Part shown: in pieces, positions 7,780-16,009 of the stretch | How the letters are laid out: each line of letters begins with the position of its first letter | Position numbering within the stretch: position 1 is the first letter of the stretch | Source of the DNA: Mycobacterium kyogaense | Lineage (GTDB): Bacteria > Actinomycetota > Actinomycetes > Mycobacteriales > Mycobacteriaceae | DNA: 64,000 nucleotides | Assembly (NCBI RefSeq): GCF_003254575.1 | Contig: NZ_QJUA01000006.1 | Span: forward strand, 124,001-188,000 | Reading direction: 5' to 3' | Translations under genes and position numbers: made by a program | The notes under the pieces: generated by a model | The model's database searches: none | What the model was told of the DNA's origin: nothing | The model's input: the letters and a program-made list of their open reading frames with translations, nothing else

Positions 7780-9021
7780 TCACTCACGTTGCCCACGCGA
7801 GCGGCGCAGGGTGCGGCCGCGGCGCCGCTGCTGGTCCTCGCTGGCGATGTTCTTGTCGATCACCGTGGTGTCGCGCAGGGGCAGCTGCAGGTCGTCCTCG
7901 GCGGCGATTCCCGCCTGCAGTTGGCGACCTCGCTCGAGCTCGGCATCGACCTCCGCACCGAACAGCAGGGCGAGGTTGGTCAGCCACAGCCACAGCAGGA
8001 AGACGATGACGCCGGCCAGCGTGCCGAACGTCTTGTTGTAGCTGCCGAAGTTGGCGACGTAGAGGCCGAAGAGCAGGGACGCGACGATCCACGTGAGGAT
8101 CGCGATCGCCGCGCCCACGCTGATCCACCGGAATTTGGGCTGTTTGACGTTGGGGCCGGTGTAGTACAGCGTCGCGACCCCGACGACGACGAGGAACAGG
8201 AGCACCGGCCACCGCGCGATGTTCCAGACCGTCAGGCCGGTCTCGCCGATGCCCAGCCGGGCGCCGATGGTCTCGGCAACCGGTCCGCTGACCGCGAGGA
8301 GGAAGGCGGCTACGGCCACGACGATGAGCCCCGCGAAGGTCAGCCCCAGCTGCTGTAGGCGCAGCTTCCACGCCGGCCGGCCCTCTTCGACCTCGTAGAT
8401 GCGGTTCATCGCCCTGCCGAACGCGCCGACGTATCCGGACGCCGACCACAGCGCGCCGAGAATGCCGGCGATCAGGGTGAAGCCGGCCGACGGTGCGTTG
8501 ACGAGTTGTTCGAGTGGTTGCCGCAGCACGTCGACGGCAGCACCGGGACTGACGTCGTCGACGATCCCGAGGATCGTGTCGGCGGTGCGCTCACCCTGAC
8601 CGAATACGCCGAGCAGTGACATCACCACCAGCAGGGCGGGAAACAGCGACAGCACCGCGTAGTAGGTCAACGCCGCAGCGAGATCCATGCATTGGTCGCG
8701 GGTGAACTCGCCGACGGTCTGCCGGAGCACGTACCGCAGCGACGGCCGCGTCAGCTCGGTCGGTGACTCGGGCTTGCTCGGGTCGTCTGGAGCAGGGCGG
8801 TTCTCGTCGTCCGTTCCGGGCCCGTTCGTCCCGGGCCCGTCCGACGCCGGAGCGTCGACCGCCCGCGTGTGATCAGGCGTCGGGCGGGGCGGGGGACTGG
8901 GCGTGCGCCCGGACCGCGCTCCCTTGGTCAATGCCCCGGTCGCCAGCCCGGCCAGGAACGCCCCGGCCAGTGCGACGGGGCTGCGGCGGGGACGGGGTCG
9001 AGCCTGGAGCTGCTGCTGCAT
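7780..9021 (-). CDS. YihY/virulence factor BrkB family membrane protein (copy 2)
   Basis: A 413-residue paralogue of the next gene. It has a distinct N-terminal part: one hydrophobic stretch (VALAGAFLAGLATGALTKG) and an 80-residue Pro/Asp/Gly-rich linker before the family domain begins at about residue 100. The core motifs DQCMDLAAALTYYAVLSLFP, GALWSASGYVGAFGRAMNRI, VANFGSYNKTFGTLAGVIVF and LTNLALLFGAEVDAELER are clear, giving about six transmembrane helices, and the tail is basic (RRRGRTLRRSRGQRE). The function is unproven in the family. It is 40 bases downstream of the radical-SAM gene stop, so all may share a transcript. Confidence 0.9.
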   Translation of the reverse strand: MQQQLQARPRPRRSPVALAGAFLAGLATGALTKGARSGRTPSPPPRPTPDHTRAVDAPASDGPGTNGPGTDDENRPAPDDPSKPESPTELTRPSLRYVLRQTVGEFTRDQCMDLAAALTYYAVLSLFPALLVVMSLLGVFGQGERTADTILGIVDDVSPGAAVDVLRQPLEQLVNAPSAGFTLIAGILGALWSASGYVGAFGRAMNRIYEVEEGRPAWKLRLQQLGLTFAGLIVVAVAAFLLAVSGPVAETIGARLGIGETGLTVWNIARWPVLLFLVVVGVATLYYTGPNVKQPKFRWISVGAAIAILTWIVASLLFGLYVANFGSYNKTFGTLAGVIVFLLWLWLTNLALLFGAEVDAELERGRQLQAGIAAEDDLQLPLRDTTVIDKNIASEDQQRRRGRTLRRSRGQRE

Positions 9022-9061
9022 TGGCCAGATTTGCCCCGCCTCCGCGGCGGCAAACGTGCGA

Positions 9062-10147
9062 TTAGAACGCGTAGCGGATGCGGCACTCCGGCAGCGTGGT
9101 GGCGATCAGGTCGGTCAACTGGTCCACCCACCGGCCTTTCCACCCTGTCTTGTAGCGCACGTTCCACTGCCCGCTCTCGCTGCGTTTGACCTGTTGCAGA
9201 TCCGGGCGCCACAGCAGGTCCTCGCCGCGGGGGTGCCAGCCGAGGTTGACCTCGTGCAGGCCCTCGTTGTGGGTCAGGAAGATGATCTCGGCCGCCAGCT
9301 GGGCGCGGGTCCGTGCGCTGGTGCCGTCCGCCACCTGGGTCAGCAGTTCGGTCCAGTCCGCCAACCAGTTCTCGTGCACGATCACCGGGCTGAAGTTCAG
9401 GTGAACCTCGTAGCCGGCGTCGACGAAATCGTCGAGTGCAGCGATGCGGTCAGCGATCTTCGACGTACGGACGTCGACGATGCGCGACGTGTCGGCCGGC
9501 ATCAGGCTGAAGCGGATCCGGGTTCCGCCCCGCGCGTCGTAGGTCAGCAGATCGCGGTTGACCAGCTTCGTGGCGAAGCTGGCCTTCGCGTGAGGTAGGC
9601 GCGCGAACAGGTCGACGAGGTCGTGCACGTTGTCCGAGACCATCGCGTCGACCGAACAGTCGCTGTTCTCCCCGATGTCGTACACCCAGTCGACCGGATC
9701 GCATTGATTGGGAACGGCTTTGACGCCTTGACGAGCCGCATGCCGCTCGAGGTAGCCGGTGATCTTCTCGATGTTGGCGAACACCGTGATCGGATTGGCG
9801 TACCCCTTGCGCCGCGGCACGTAGCAGTACGAGCACGCCATCGCACAGCCGTTGGACGTCGACGGCGCGATCCAGTCGCTGGAGCGCTCGTTGCGACGCG
9901 CGCTGAGGCTCTTCTTCTCGCCGAGCACGAGCACCTCGCGTTTGTTGCGCACCCAGTCCTCGACGTTCCCCTCGTTGCCGTACATGCCGGGGATCGCCTG
10001 ATGCGACAGCACCTCGATGCGTTCGGCCGCGGGGTAACGGTCGAGCACCTGACGCGCGCGGGGAAAGCGTTCGATGTCAGGTTCGTGGTAGATGCGTTTG
10101 ACGTCGAGCAGCCGGCCGGCAAGGGCTTCGGGGGTCCGGCGGTTCAC
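9062..10147 (-). CDS. Spore photoproduct lyase family radical SAM protein
   Basis: A 361-residue radical SAM protein. The cluster motif CAMACSYCY (C101-x3-C105-x2-C108) binds a 4Fe-4S cluster and the sequence around it (TSNGCAMACSYCYVPRRKGY) matches the SplB-like family. Conserved downstream blocks include NQCDPVDWVYDIGENSDCSV, TRIRFSLMPADTSRIVDVRT and GYEVHLNFSPVIVHENW. SplB reverses the thymine spore photoproduct in Bacillus; this actinobacterial subgroup occurs in organisms that do not form spores, so its substrate may be another UV lesion or something else. The start is a GTG at 10147; an in-frame upstream ATG at 10246 would run through the divergent Holin-X gene start. The 70-base gap to that gene must hold both promoters. 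Confidence 0.85.
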   Translation of the reverse strand: MNRRTPEALAGRLLDVKRIYHEPDIERFPRARQVLDRYPAAERIEVLSHQAIPGMYGNEGNVEDWVRNKREVLVLGEKKSLSARRNERSSDWIAPSTSNGCAMACSYCYVPRRKGYANPITVFANIEKITGYLERHAARQGVKAVPNQCDPVDWVYDIGENSDCSVDAMVSDNVHDLVDLFARLPHAKASFATKLVNRDLLTYDARGGTRIRFSLMPADTSRIVDVRTSKIADRIAALDDFVDAGYEVHLNFSPVIVHENWLADWTELLTQVADGTSARTRAQLAAEIIFLTHNEGLHEVNLGWHPRGEDLLWRPDLQQVKRSESGQWNVRYKTGWKGRWVDQLTDLIATTLPECRIRYAF

Positions 10148-10217
10148 CGAGAGACAACGACCGTCGGGACGCGCGGGTTCCTGGTTTGTGCGGGCTCGCA
10201 GTGGGCACTCGGCGAAA

Positions 10218-10634
10218 ATGACGGAACCGAAGACCGAACCCTCCACCGGGGAGTTGTTGGGTCAACTGTCTGCTCAGACGTCACGGCTGATCCGTGACGA
10301 GTTGCGGTTGGCGCAGAAGGAAATGCAGGAGTCGGCCAAGCACGCCGGAATGGGCGCCGGTCTGGCCGGCGCGGCGGGGGTCCTCGCGATCCTCGGTGTG
10401 GCCACGGTGATCGCTGCGGCGGTCGCCGCACTGGCTCTGGTGCTGCCGGTGTGGGCGGCGGCGCTGATCGTGGCGGCGGTGGTGTTCGCCGTCGCGGGCG
10501 TCATCGCGCTGGTCGGCAAGAAACAGGTCGACCAGGTGCCGCCGCCCGCGGCCGTCGCGGTGGACAGCGTGAAGGCGGACATCACCGAGTTGAAGGCCCA
10601 CACGAGAGGCAATCGCCATGGCAGCACAGCCTGA
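10218..10634 (+). CDS. Actinobacterial Holin-X (phage holin superfamily) membrane protein
   Basis: A 138-residue protein. An amphipathic helix (about residues 10-45, QTSRLIRDELRLAQKEMQE) is followed by two adjacent membrane helices (GAAGVLAILGVATVIAAAVA and VWAAALIVAAVVFAVAGVIA) and a short tail. That order is typical of the Pfam Holin-X (phage holin III-like) family, common in actinobacterial chromosomes outside prophages and linked with DUF3618 genes. A role in membrane or envelope stress is suspected but not shown. The ATG at 10218 is chosen because upstream codons overlap the divergent SplB-like gene. It overlaps the next gene by 17 bases, which implies coupling. Confidence 0.8.
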   Translation: MTEPKTEPSTGELLGQLSAQTSRLIRDELRLAQKEMQESAKHAGMGAGLAGAAGVLAILGVATVIAAAVAALALVLPVWAAALIVAAVVFAVAGVIALVGKKQVDQVPPPAAVAVDSVKADITELKAHTRGNRHGSTA

Positions 10635-10902
10635 TCGGGGACCCGAACCGGGCCCCGACGCCGGCATCGACGAACTCCAGGCCGACATCGAGCGCACCCG
10701 CGCCGAACTCGGGGAGACCGTCGGTGCGCTGACCGAGAAGTTGGACGTCAAGGGGCGGACCCAGCAGAAGGTGACCGAGACGAAATACGCTGTGTCGCAA
10801 CGCAGTCACGAGGCCATCGAGACCGTGAAGGCCAAGCCCGGCATTCTGGTCGCGCTCGTAGCGACGGTCGGTGTGCTGATCTGGTTGCGTCGCCGACACT
10901 GA
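10618..10902 (+). CDS. DUF3618 domain protein
   Basis: A 94-residue protein. IDELQADIERTRAELGETVG is the DUF3618 signature helix, followed by ALTEKLDVKGRTQQKV, and a C-terminal membrane helix (ILVALVATVGVLIWL) capped by RRRH. It therefore resembles a tail-anchored protein with a cytosolic coiled-coil-like domain. DUF3618 and Holin-X genes are commonly adjacent in actinobacteria, and here they overlap by 17 bases, so the products probably work together at the membrane. Biochemical function is unknown. Confidence 0.85.
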   Translation: MAAQPDRGPEPGPDAGIDELQADIERTRAELGETVGALTEKLDVKGRTQQKVTETKYAVSQRSHEAIETVKAKPGILVALVATVGVLIWLRRRH

Positions 10903-10906
10903 CGAG

Positions 10907-11050
10907 TCAGTCCTCCTCGGTCAGCTGCGGGGCGATCTCGCGGGTGGCCATGCCGCCTTCCTTGCCGTGGTCGGCCGGCCCCGGCCGGTCCTTGCCTGCT
11001 GGGCTGTCCTCTGCGCCGACTTCGGCATGCTCGTTCTGATCTCTTGCCAT
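10907..11050 (-). CDS. Small acidic hydrophilic protein, hypothetical
   Basis: A 47-residue frame from the ATG at 11050 (MARDQNEHAEVGAEDSPAGK to the stop after QLTEED). It is rich in Glu, Asp, Gly and Lys, with no membrane segment and no Cys, and looks disordered. A purine-rich GGAGGGGACG ribosome site stands just upstream, which supports translation. It is convergent with the DUF3618 gene with 4 bases between stops and divergent from the DUF5718 gene. Small proteins of this kind often accompany stress genes in mycobacteria, but I recognise no family. Confidence 0.5.
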   Translation of the reverse strand: MARDQNEHAEVGAEDSPAGKDRPGPADHGKEGGMATREIAPQLTEED

Positions 11051-11102
11051 CACGTCCCCTCCTGACCGTTCCAGGCTATCGGCCCGCGTACGCTTACCGA
11101 CC

Positions 11103-11903
11103 GTGATCGACATCGCGCTGAGCGACATGCGGGACTGGTTCGGCTTCGGCGTGGCGGGCAATTTCGCCGGTCATCTCGAGCAGGCCGGCGAAGCGGTGGA
11201 TTTCGTCAACGTGGCCAGCGACGGTGAGGCGCCCAAGGGCATCTTCCCGTGGTACGCGCCGGGCTCCGAGACGTTTCTCGGCGAGTTTCCGCTGTCCAAT
11301 GACGAGACCCGCCTGCCCCCCGAAACAGACGGTCCGCTGAACCTGCAGATCGAGCCCGAGGTCGGGCTGGCGTGCCGGGTGGTGTGGCGCGGCGACACCG
11401 TGGTGACACTGGAACCGTTCGCGCTCGGCGCGTTCAACGATTGTTCGATCCGCCGGCCGGGCGCGAAGAAGATCAGCCACAAGAAGAACTGGGGACCTGC
11501 GTCGAAGGGGGTGTCTCGCTCGTTCTTCGAGATCAGCGACCTCACCCCGGACGGGCCGACCGCCACGCTGCGGCTGGTGTGTCTGCTCCACTCCGACGGG
11601 GAGGAGCACGCCTACGGCGTCGACAGCCCGGTGATCGGCTACTCCTACTACGGCGAGGTGCTGCTCGACTGGATCGTCGAACGCCTCGCGAACCAAAAGG
11701 GTTCGGAGGACACCCCGCTCGAGGACGTCGGCGCTCTGATGGTCGCCAGCGGTCACCCCGAGAACGTGTTGATCGGGATCGGAGCCACCCGCTACACCGA
11801 GCTCGGCGAGAGCACGTTCCTCAAATCCGGCGACGACGCGATCGTGCGCGTCTACGACACCGCCGACGACGCGGCGGCTGAGCTGCGCCAGACCGTGCGC
11901 TGA
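11103..11903 (+). CDS. DUF5718 family protein
   Basis: A 266-residue soluble protein starting at GTG 11103 (MIDIALSDMRDWFGFGVAGN). The blocks FGVAGNFAGHLEQAGE, GIFPWYAPG, QIEPEVGLAC and RPGAKKISHKKNWGPASKG are conserved in the DUF5718 family. The overall layout, with an N-terminal GNF.GHL motif and an EPE metal-ligand-like motif, faintly recalls the fumarylacetoacetate-hydrolase-like fold, but I would not assign an activity. It is monocistronic, divergent from a small acidic ORF with a 52-base gap. Confidence 0.75.
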   Translation: MIDIALSDMRDWFGFGVAGNFAGHLEQAGEAVDFVNVASDGEAPKGIFPWYAPGSETFLGEFPLSNDETRLPPETDGPLNLQIEPEVGLACRVVWRGDTVVTLEPFALGAFNDCSIRRPGAKKISHKKNWGPASKGVSRSFFEISDLTPDGPTATLRLVCLLHSDGEEHAYGVDSPVIGYSYYGEVLLDWIVERLANQKGSEDTPLEDVGALMVASGHPENVLIGIGATRYTELGESTFLKSGDDAIVRVYDTADDAAAELRQTVR

Positions 11904-12017
11904 GGGACTCCTCGAGCGGTCCCCATCACACCTCGGGTCACGTCCGGAATTTTTCGCGCGGTCAGCGGCATTCATCCAAGTGTCGCCAGCGGGGCGATCA
12001 CGACGGAGGAGACCGAG

Positions 12018-12728
12018 ATGACCGATCAGCGCACCGTTCGACGGGCACTCCTCCTGGGCGGGATCGGCGCGGTCGCCGCCGCCGGACTTCTCGGTCCCGG
12101 CACCGCGAGCGCACACGCCGAATCCTGTCCGGACGTGTCTGTGGTGTTCGCTCGCGGGACCGCGGAGCCGGCCGGCCTGGGCCGGGTCGGGCAGGCGTTC
12201 GTCGACGACCTCCGTGGTGAACTCGGCGGGCGCAGCGTCGGTGTGGCGGCCGTGAACTACCCGGCGTCCTACGACTTCCTGCAGTCCGCGCCGGCCGGCG
12301 CCGACGACGCCAGCGCCCAGATCCAGGCCACCGCCGCCCGCTGCCCCGATACCCGCATCGTGGTGGGCGGGTATTCGCAGGGCGCGGCGGTGGTGGATCT
12401 GATCACCGGCGATCCCGCCGCCACCTTCGGTTTCGGCCGGCCGATGCCGGCTGACGTCGCCGACCATGTGGCAGCCGTCGCGGTGCTCGGCAATCCCGCC
12501 GGACGGATCGGTCGCACCCTGACCACGTCCAGCCCGCTCTACGGCGCCAAGACCATCGACCTGTGCAACGGCGCCGATCCCGTGTGCTCGAACGGTGACG
12601 ACCGGCCCGCGCACAGCGCCTACGTGCAGTCCGGTTTGGTCTCGCAGGCGGCTGATTTCGTCGCCGGACGGGTGGCGAGTCACGCGCCGGCCGGCACGCT
12701 CGTCAACGCCTCGGGCACCGTCGGCTGA
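12018..12728 (+). CDS. Secreted cutinase family serine esterase
   Basis: A 236-residue exported esterase. Residues 1-35 form a signal peptide with twin Arg near the start (TVRRALLLGG), hydrophobic core and TASAHAES cleavage region. The nucleophile elbow is GGYSQGAAV with Ser120; Asp187 in CNGADPVC and His199 in RPAHS fit the cutinase catalytic triad, and four Cys (37, 109, 183, 190) fit the two family disulfides. Mycobacterial cutinase-like proteins hydrolyse esters or phospholipids outside the cell rather than plant cutin. A GACGGAGGAGA ribosome site precedes the ATG at 12018. It is followed after 26 bases by a flavin monooxygenase in the same direction. Confidence 0.93.
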   Translation: MTDQRTVRRALLLGGIGAVAAAGLLGPGTASAHAESCPDVSVVFARGTAEPAGLGRVGQAFVDDLRGELGGRSVGVAAVNYPASYDFLQSAPAGADDASAQIQATAARCPDTRIVVGGYSQGAAVVDLITGDPAATFGFGRPMPADVADHVAAVAVLGNPAGRIGRTLTTSSPLYGAKTIDLCNGADPVCSNGDDRPAHSAYVQSGLVSQAADFVAGRVASHAPAGTLVNASGTVG

Positions 12729-12754
12729 CATTTCGGCCCGCCGGGGCATGCACC

Positions 12755-14251
12755 GTGTCACAGTGCACTGTGCACACCAAGGTGGCGGTCATCGGGGCTG
12801 GACCCGGCGGACTGGTCGCGGCGCGTTGGCTTCTCGCCGAGGGCTTCGACACACACCTGTTCGAGCAGGGGCCTGATCTGGGTGGGCAGTGGACCGGAGA
12901 GATCGGCGCCAGCGGTGTGTGGCCCACGCTCTACACGAACACCAGCCGCATCCTGACCGCGTTCAGCGACCTGCCCCACGACGGACGCCAGACGTTCCTG
13001 TCCGCGCAGGAGATCCTGCGCTATCTGCATCGCTATGCCGAGATGTTCCGCCTGAAAGATCGAATCAGGTTGCACACCAGAGTGATTCACGTGAAACATG
13101 GCGGTGGTCGGTGGTCTGTCGAGACAGCGGACGGAGCCGAGACCTTCGACCGCGTCGTGATCGCCAGTGGGCGCTTCCAGACTCCTGCGCTGCCGCCGGT
13201 GCCCGGTCTGTCGACGTTCAGCGGACCCGAGGGAGTGCGGTCCACCTTCGACTACCGCGGCGTCGAACCGTACCGAGGTAAGCGCGTTCTCGTCGGCGGC
13301 TGCGCTGTCAGCGCTCTGGAGGTGGCGGTCGAACTCGTGCACGGTGGCGCGGCCGCGGTGACGGTGACACAGCGCCGGCAGCGCTACGTGCTGCCGAAGT
13401 TCGCCGCCGGGGTGCCGTCCGACCACCGCATCTTCACCCGGTACGGCGCCCTGGCCGCCGAACGTCTTCCGGCGGCCGAGGTCGATCGTCAACTCAGGGC
13501 GATCGTCACCGACGCCGGTGGCAGTCCCGAGCAGTACGGGGCTCCGACGCCCGATCCATCGCTGTTCGCCGCGGGGGTCACCCTCAGCCAGGACTATCTC
13601 CCTCTGGTCGCGGAGGGACGCATCGATGTGCGGCCGTGGCCGCTGTCGGTGTCCGGCCGCGACGTGACGTTCGCCGACGAAGGCACTCAGCAGTTCGACG
13701 GAATCCTGTTCGGCACGGGCTTCCGCCTGGATTTGCCGTTCCTCGCCGACGAGATCCGAGAGACGCTCGGCCTGGACGACGTCCACCTGGAGGCGGACCG
13801 GTACACCTTCCACCCCGACCTGCCGGGGTTGGCGTTCGTCGGGATGTGGGATCAGTCGGGCGGCTACTTCGTGCCCCTGGAACTGCAGGCCCGTTGGCTC
13901 GCCTACACCTGGTCGGGCCGGGTGCCCGCAGCCGACCTCGGGGCCCAGCGCGCCGCCGTCGAGGCGTACCGGGCCCGCCGCGGACTGCCGCAGAAGACCC
14001 GAATGAACCTCGCCGCCATCGGTTTCGCGCGCGCCGCGGGCTGTGAACCGCTGCTCGACCGATGGCCCGAGCTGCGGCGTGCACTGCTGTTCGGTCCGCT
14101 CGCGCCGAGCTGTTTCCGCCTGGACGGACCTGACGCCCTGCCCGATGCCGCCGAGGAATTCGCCCGTGCCGCAGCTGCCTTCGGAGCAATTGAGTCGCCG
14201 GAGTTCACCGACCGCGAACAGGCCGACTGGAACCTGCTGCAGAGTCACTGA
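12755..14251 (+). CDS. FAD-dependent monooxygenase, FMO/BVMO-like
   Basis: A 498-residue flavoprotein. The FAD Rossmann motif is VAVIGAGPGGLVAARWLL (residues 10-27) and LFEQGPDLGGQWTG follows as in flavin-containing monooxygenases. The expected second dinucleotide site is weak: VLVGGCAVSALEVAVEL lacks a clean GxGxxG, and the family fingerprint F-x-G-x3-H is degenerate here (FSGPEGVRST, no His). This could mean altered NADPH use or a different reaction. DGILFGTGFRLDLPFL is the typical ATG-like late motif. Substrates of mycobacterial relatives include ketones and amines; none can be chosen. The start is a GTG at 12755, next to the cutinase gene. Confidence 0.8.
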   Translation: MSQCTVHTKVAVIGAGPGGLVAARWLLAEGFDTHLFEQGPDLGGQWTGEIGASGVWPTLYTNTSRILTAFSDLPHDGRQTFLSAQEILRYLHRYAEMFRLKDRIRLHTRVIHVKHGGGRWSVETADGAETFDRVVIASGRFQTPALPPVPGLSTFSGPEGVRSTFDYRGVEPYRGKRVLVGGCAVSALEVAVELVHGGAAAVTVTQRRQRYVLPKFAAGVPSDHRIFTRYGALAAERLPAAEVDRQLRAIVTDAGGSPEQYGAPTPDPSLFAAGVTLSQDYLPLVAEGRIDVRPWPLSVSGRDVTFADEGTQQFDGILFGTGFRLDLPFLADEIRETLGLDDVHLEADRYTFHPDLPGLAFVGMWDQSGGYFVPLELQARWLAYTWSGRVPAADLGAQRAAVEAYRARRGLPQKTRMNLAAIGFARAAGCEPLLDRWPELRRALLFGPLAPSCFRLDGPDALPDAAEEFARAAAAFGAIESPEFTDREQADWNLLQSH

Positions 14252-14268
14252 ACACAACTCCTATCCCA

Positions 14269-15117
14269 TCAGCTGGTGGCGTCCAGAATGAGTTTCACCG
14301 TCTCTTCGGGCTGGTCCCAATGAGGGAAGTGGCCGCAGTGCGAGAACCAGTGCAGAGAAGCGTCGGGGAAGGCGCGCTTCGCCGGTTGGGCCTCGCTCGG
14401 TGGGGTCACGCGGTCGTTACGCCCCCAGCCGATCGTGACTCGGCCCCTCAATGAACCGGCCGGTGCGCCTTGCTGTTTGGGTCCGTGCACCAGTGCTCGC
14501 ACTGCGTCGTCCAGACTCGGAGAGCCAGCGAAGTTGCGTAGTTCGCCGAGCACCAGTTCCGCGGGCAGCTGCCACGGTTTGGCAGAGAACTGCAGCAACA
14601 GTGCGGTACGCCCGACTGCGCTGTTCGTCAGGGCGGGCAGAAGCGGTTGAATGCGCTTGACCAGAGCGATCGACGGACCGACGGTGCAGCCGAAGATCTT
14701 GACCTGTCGGTCGGACCAGAACCCTCCCGGGGCGAGCGCCACCGCGTTACCGCCGTGACCGCGGCGGGCCAGTTCGAGCACCATTCGCGCACCCATCGAG
14801 CTACCGACTACGTCGACGTCGCCGAGTTCCTGCTCGCTGATGAAGTTCTCGACGGCATCGGTGAGCGAAGAGACGGAGACCTCGCCGGTCAGCGGTGGGC
14901 TTTCCCCGAAGCCGGGAAGGTCGATGGCGATCACCGAGCGTTCGCGGGCCAGAGCGGGGACGACGAGGTCCCAGTTGTGCAGGTTCGAGATGCCGTGGAC
15001 GAGCAGAAGGGGTTTACCTGAGCCGGTACGGATCGAGTACATCTGGGGCGGGTACCCCGACCGGACGGGTTGAACGGAGGAAAGCTCCACGGGATAGGAC
15101 GCCTGTCTCATTAGCAT
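14269..15117 (-). CDS. Alpha/beta fold hydrolase
   Basis: A 282-residue hydrolase. LLLVHGISNLHNWDLVVPAL gives the oxyanion HG motif, VVGSSMGARM holds the nucleophile (Ser107), and HCGHFPHWDQPEE near the C-terminus provides the His; the acid is probably the Asp in WGRNDRVTPP. No signal peptide is seen. The substrate is unknown. The start could be ATG 15117 or 15111. It faces the FMO-like gene tail-to-tail with 17 bases between, and is divergent from the ArgP-like gene with only 7 bases between the two start codons, so the promoters must overlap the coding regions. Confidence 0.87.
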   Translation of the reverse strand: MLMRQASYPVELSSVQPVRSGYPPQMYSIRTGSGKPLLLVHGISNLHNWDLVVPALARERSVIAIDLPGFGESPPLTGEVSVSSLTDAVENFISEQELGDVDVVGSSMGARMVLELARRGHGGNAVALAPGGFWSDRQVKIFGCTVGPSIALVKRIQPLLPALTNSAVGRTALLLQFSAKPWQLPAELVLGELRNFAGSPSLDDAVRALVHGPKQQGAPAGSLRGRVTIGWGRNDRVTPPSEAQPAKRAFPDASLHWFSHCGHFPHWDQPEETVKLILDATS

Positions 15118-15124
15118 TGCTCAG

Positions 15125-15991
15125 GTGGACCACGTGGACACCGGTCAGTTGGCGGCCCTGGCGGCGGTGGTCGAATACGGCAGCTTCGACGCGGCCGCGG
15201 CCCACCTGCACGTCACGCCGTCGGCGATCAGTCAGCGCATCAAAGCCCTCGAACAGCGCACCGGGCAGGTCCTCGTGATCCGCGAGAAGCCCTGCGCTGC
15301 AACCCCTGTGGCCGCACCGCTGCTCCGGTTGGCGGCGCAGACAGCACTGTTGCAGACCGAGGCGCTGGCGGAGATACGCGGCGGGCCGGCCGCCCGCCCG
15401 CGGATCGCGTTGGCCGTCAATGCCGATTCGATGGCGACGTGGTTCACCGGCGTCTTCGCCCACCTGACCGATGCGCTGCTCGACATCCGCATCGAGGACC
15501 AGGACCTGTCGGCGCGGCTGCTCCGCGAAGGGGTGGTGATGGGTGCGGTGACCACCGAGAGCGCCGCGGTGCCCGGGTGTCGTGTGCAGCCTCTCGGCAT
15601 CATGCGCTATCGGCCGGTGGCCACCCGGGCGTTCGTCGAGCGGCACCTGTCGGACGGGTTCACCGCCGAGGCCGCCGCCGCGGCGCCGTCGTTGGCCTGG
15701 AACCGCGACGACGCCCTGCAGGATCAGCTGGTGCGTCAGGTGTTCGGCGCAGACGTGCGCCGACCCGTGCACTACGTGGCGACTGCAGCGGGGTTCGGTG
15801 CGGCCGTCCATGCCGGGCTGGGCTGGGGGATGTACCCCGAGCAGTTGATCGACGCGTCGTTCACGCTCATCAGCGACGAGCACCTCGACGTCCCGCTGTA
15901 CTGGCAGTGCTGGAAACTCGACAGCGCCACCGTGGCGCTGGTGACCGACGCGGTGAAGTCGGCGGCGACGGGCCTGCTGCCGCCGCGGTGA
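15125..15991 (+). CDS. argP: LysR family regulator, ArgP/LysG type
   Basis: A 288-residue LysR-type regulator. The HTH is at residues 6-65: LAALAAVVEYGSFDAAAAHL then VTPSAISQRIKALEQRTGQV, and the RIKALEQ..GQVLVIR wording is characteristic of the ArgP/LysG subgroup, which senses lysine or arginine and normally drives a divergent LysE exporter. No lysE is adjacent; the divergent neighbour is an alpha/beta hydrolase. The gene starts at GTG 15125 and ends 18 bases before cobF, so the cobalamin genes may be read from the same message. Whether it regulates them is unknown. Confidence 0.85.
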   Translation: MDHVDTGQLAALAAVVEYGSFDAAAAHLHVTPSAISQRIKALEQRTGQVLVIREKPCAATPVAAPLLRLAAQTALLQTEALAEIRGGPAARPRIALAVNADSMATWFTGVFAHLTDALLDIRIEDQDLSARLLREGVVMGAVTTESAAVPGCRVQPLGIMRYRPVATRAFVERHLSDGFTAEAAAAAPSLAWNRDDALQDQLVRQVFGADVRRPVHYVATAAGFGAAVHAGLGWGMYPEQLIDASFTLISDEHLDVPLYWQCWKLDSATVALVTDAVKSAATGLLPPR

Positions 15992-16009
15992 GACCGGCCG
16001 GGGACAATC

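Noticed and set aside
10218..10634. Prophage remnant because of the holin-like gene
   Set aside because: Holin-X with DUF3618 is a chromosomal actinobacterial pair; no other phage genes, integrase or att sites are present.
11094..12761. 555-residue minus-strand open frame opposite DUF5718 and cutinase genes
   Set aside because: Shadow frame; both plus-strand genes have clear family motifs and signal peptide.
15992..16009. Possible B12 riboswitch ahead of cobF
   Set aside because: Only 18 bases separate the genes, too few for a riboswitch; no B12-box-like sequence was seen there or before cobM.
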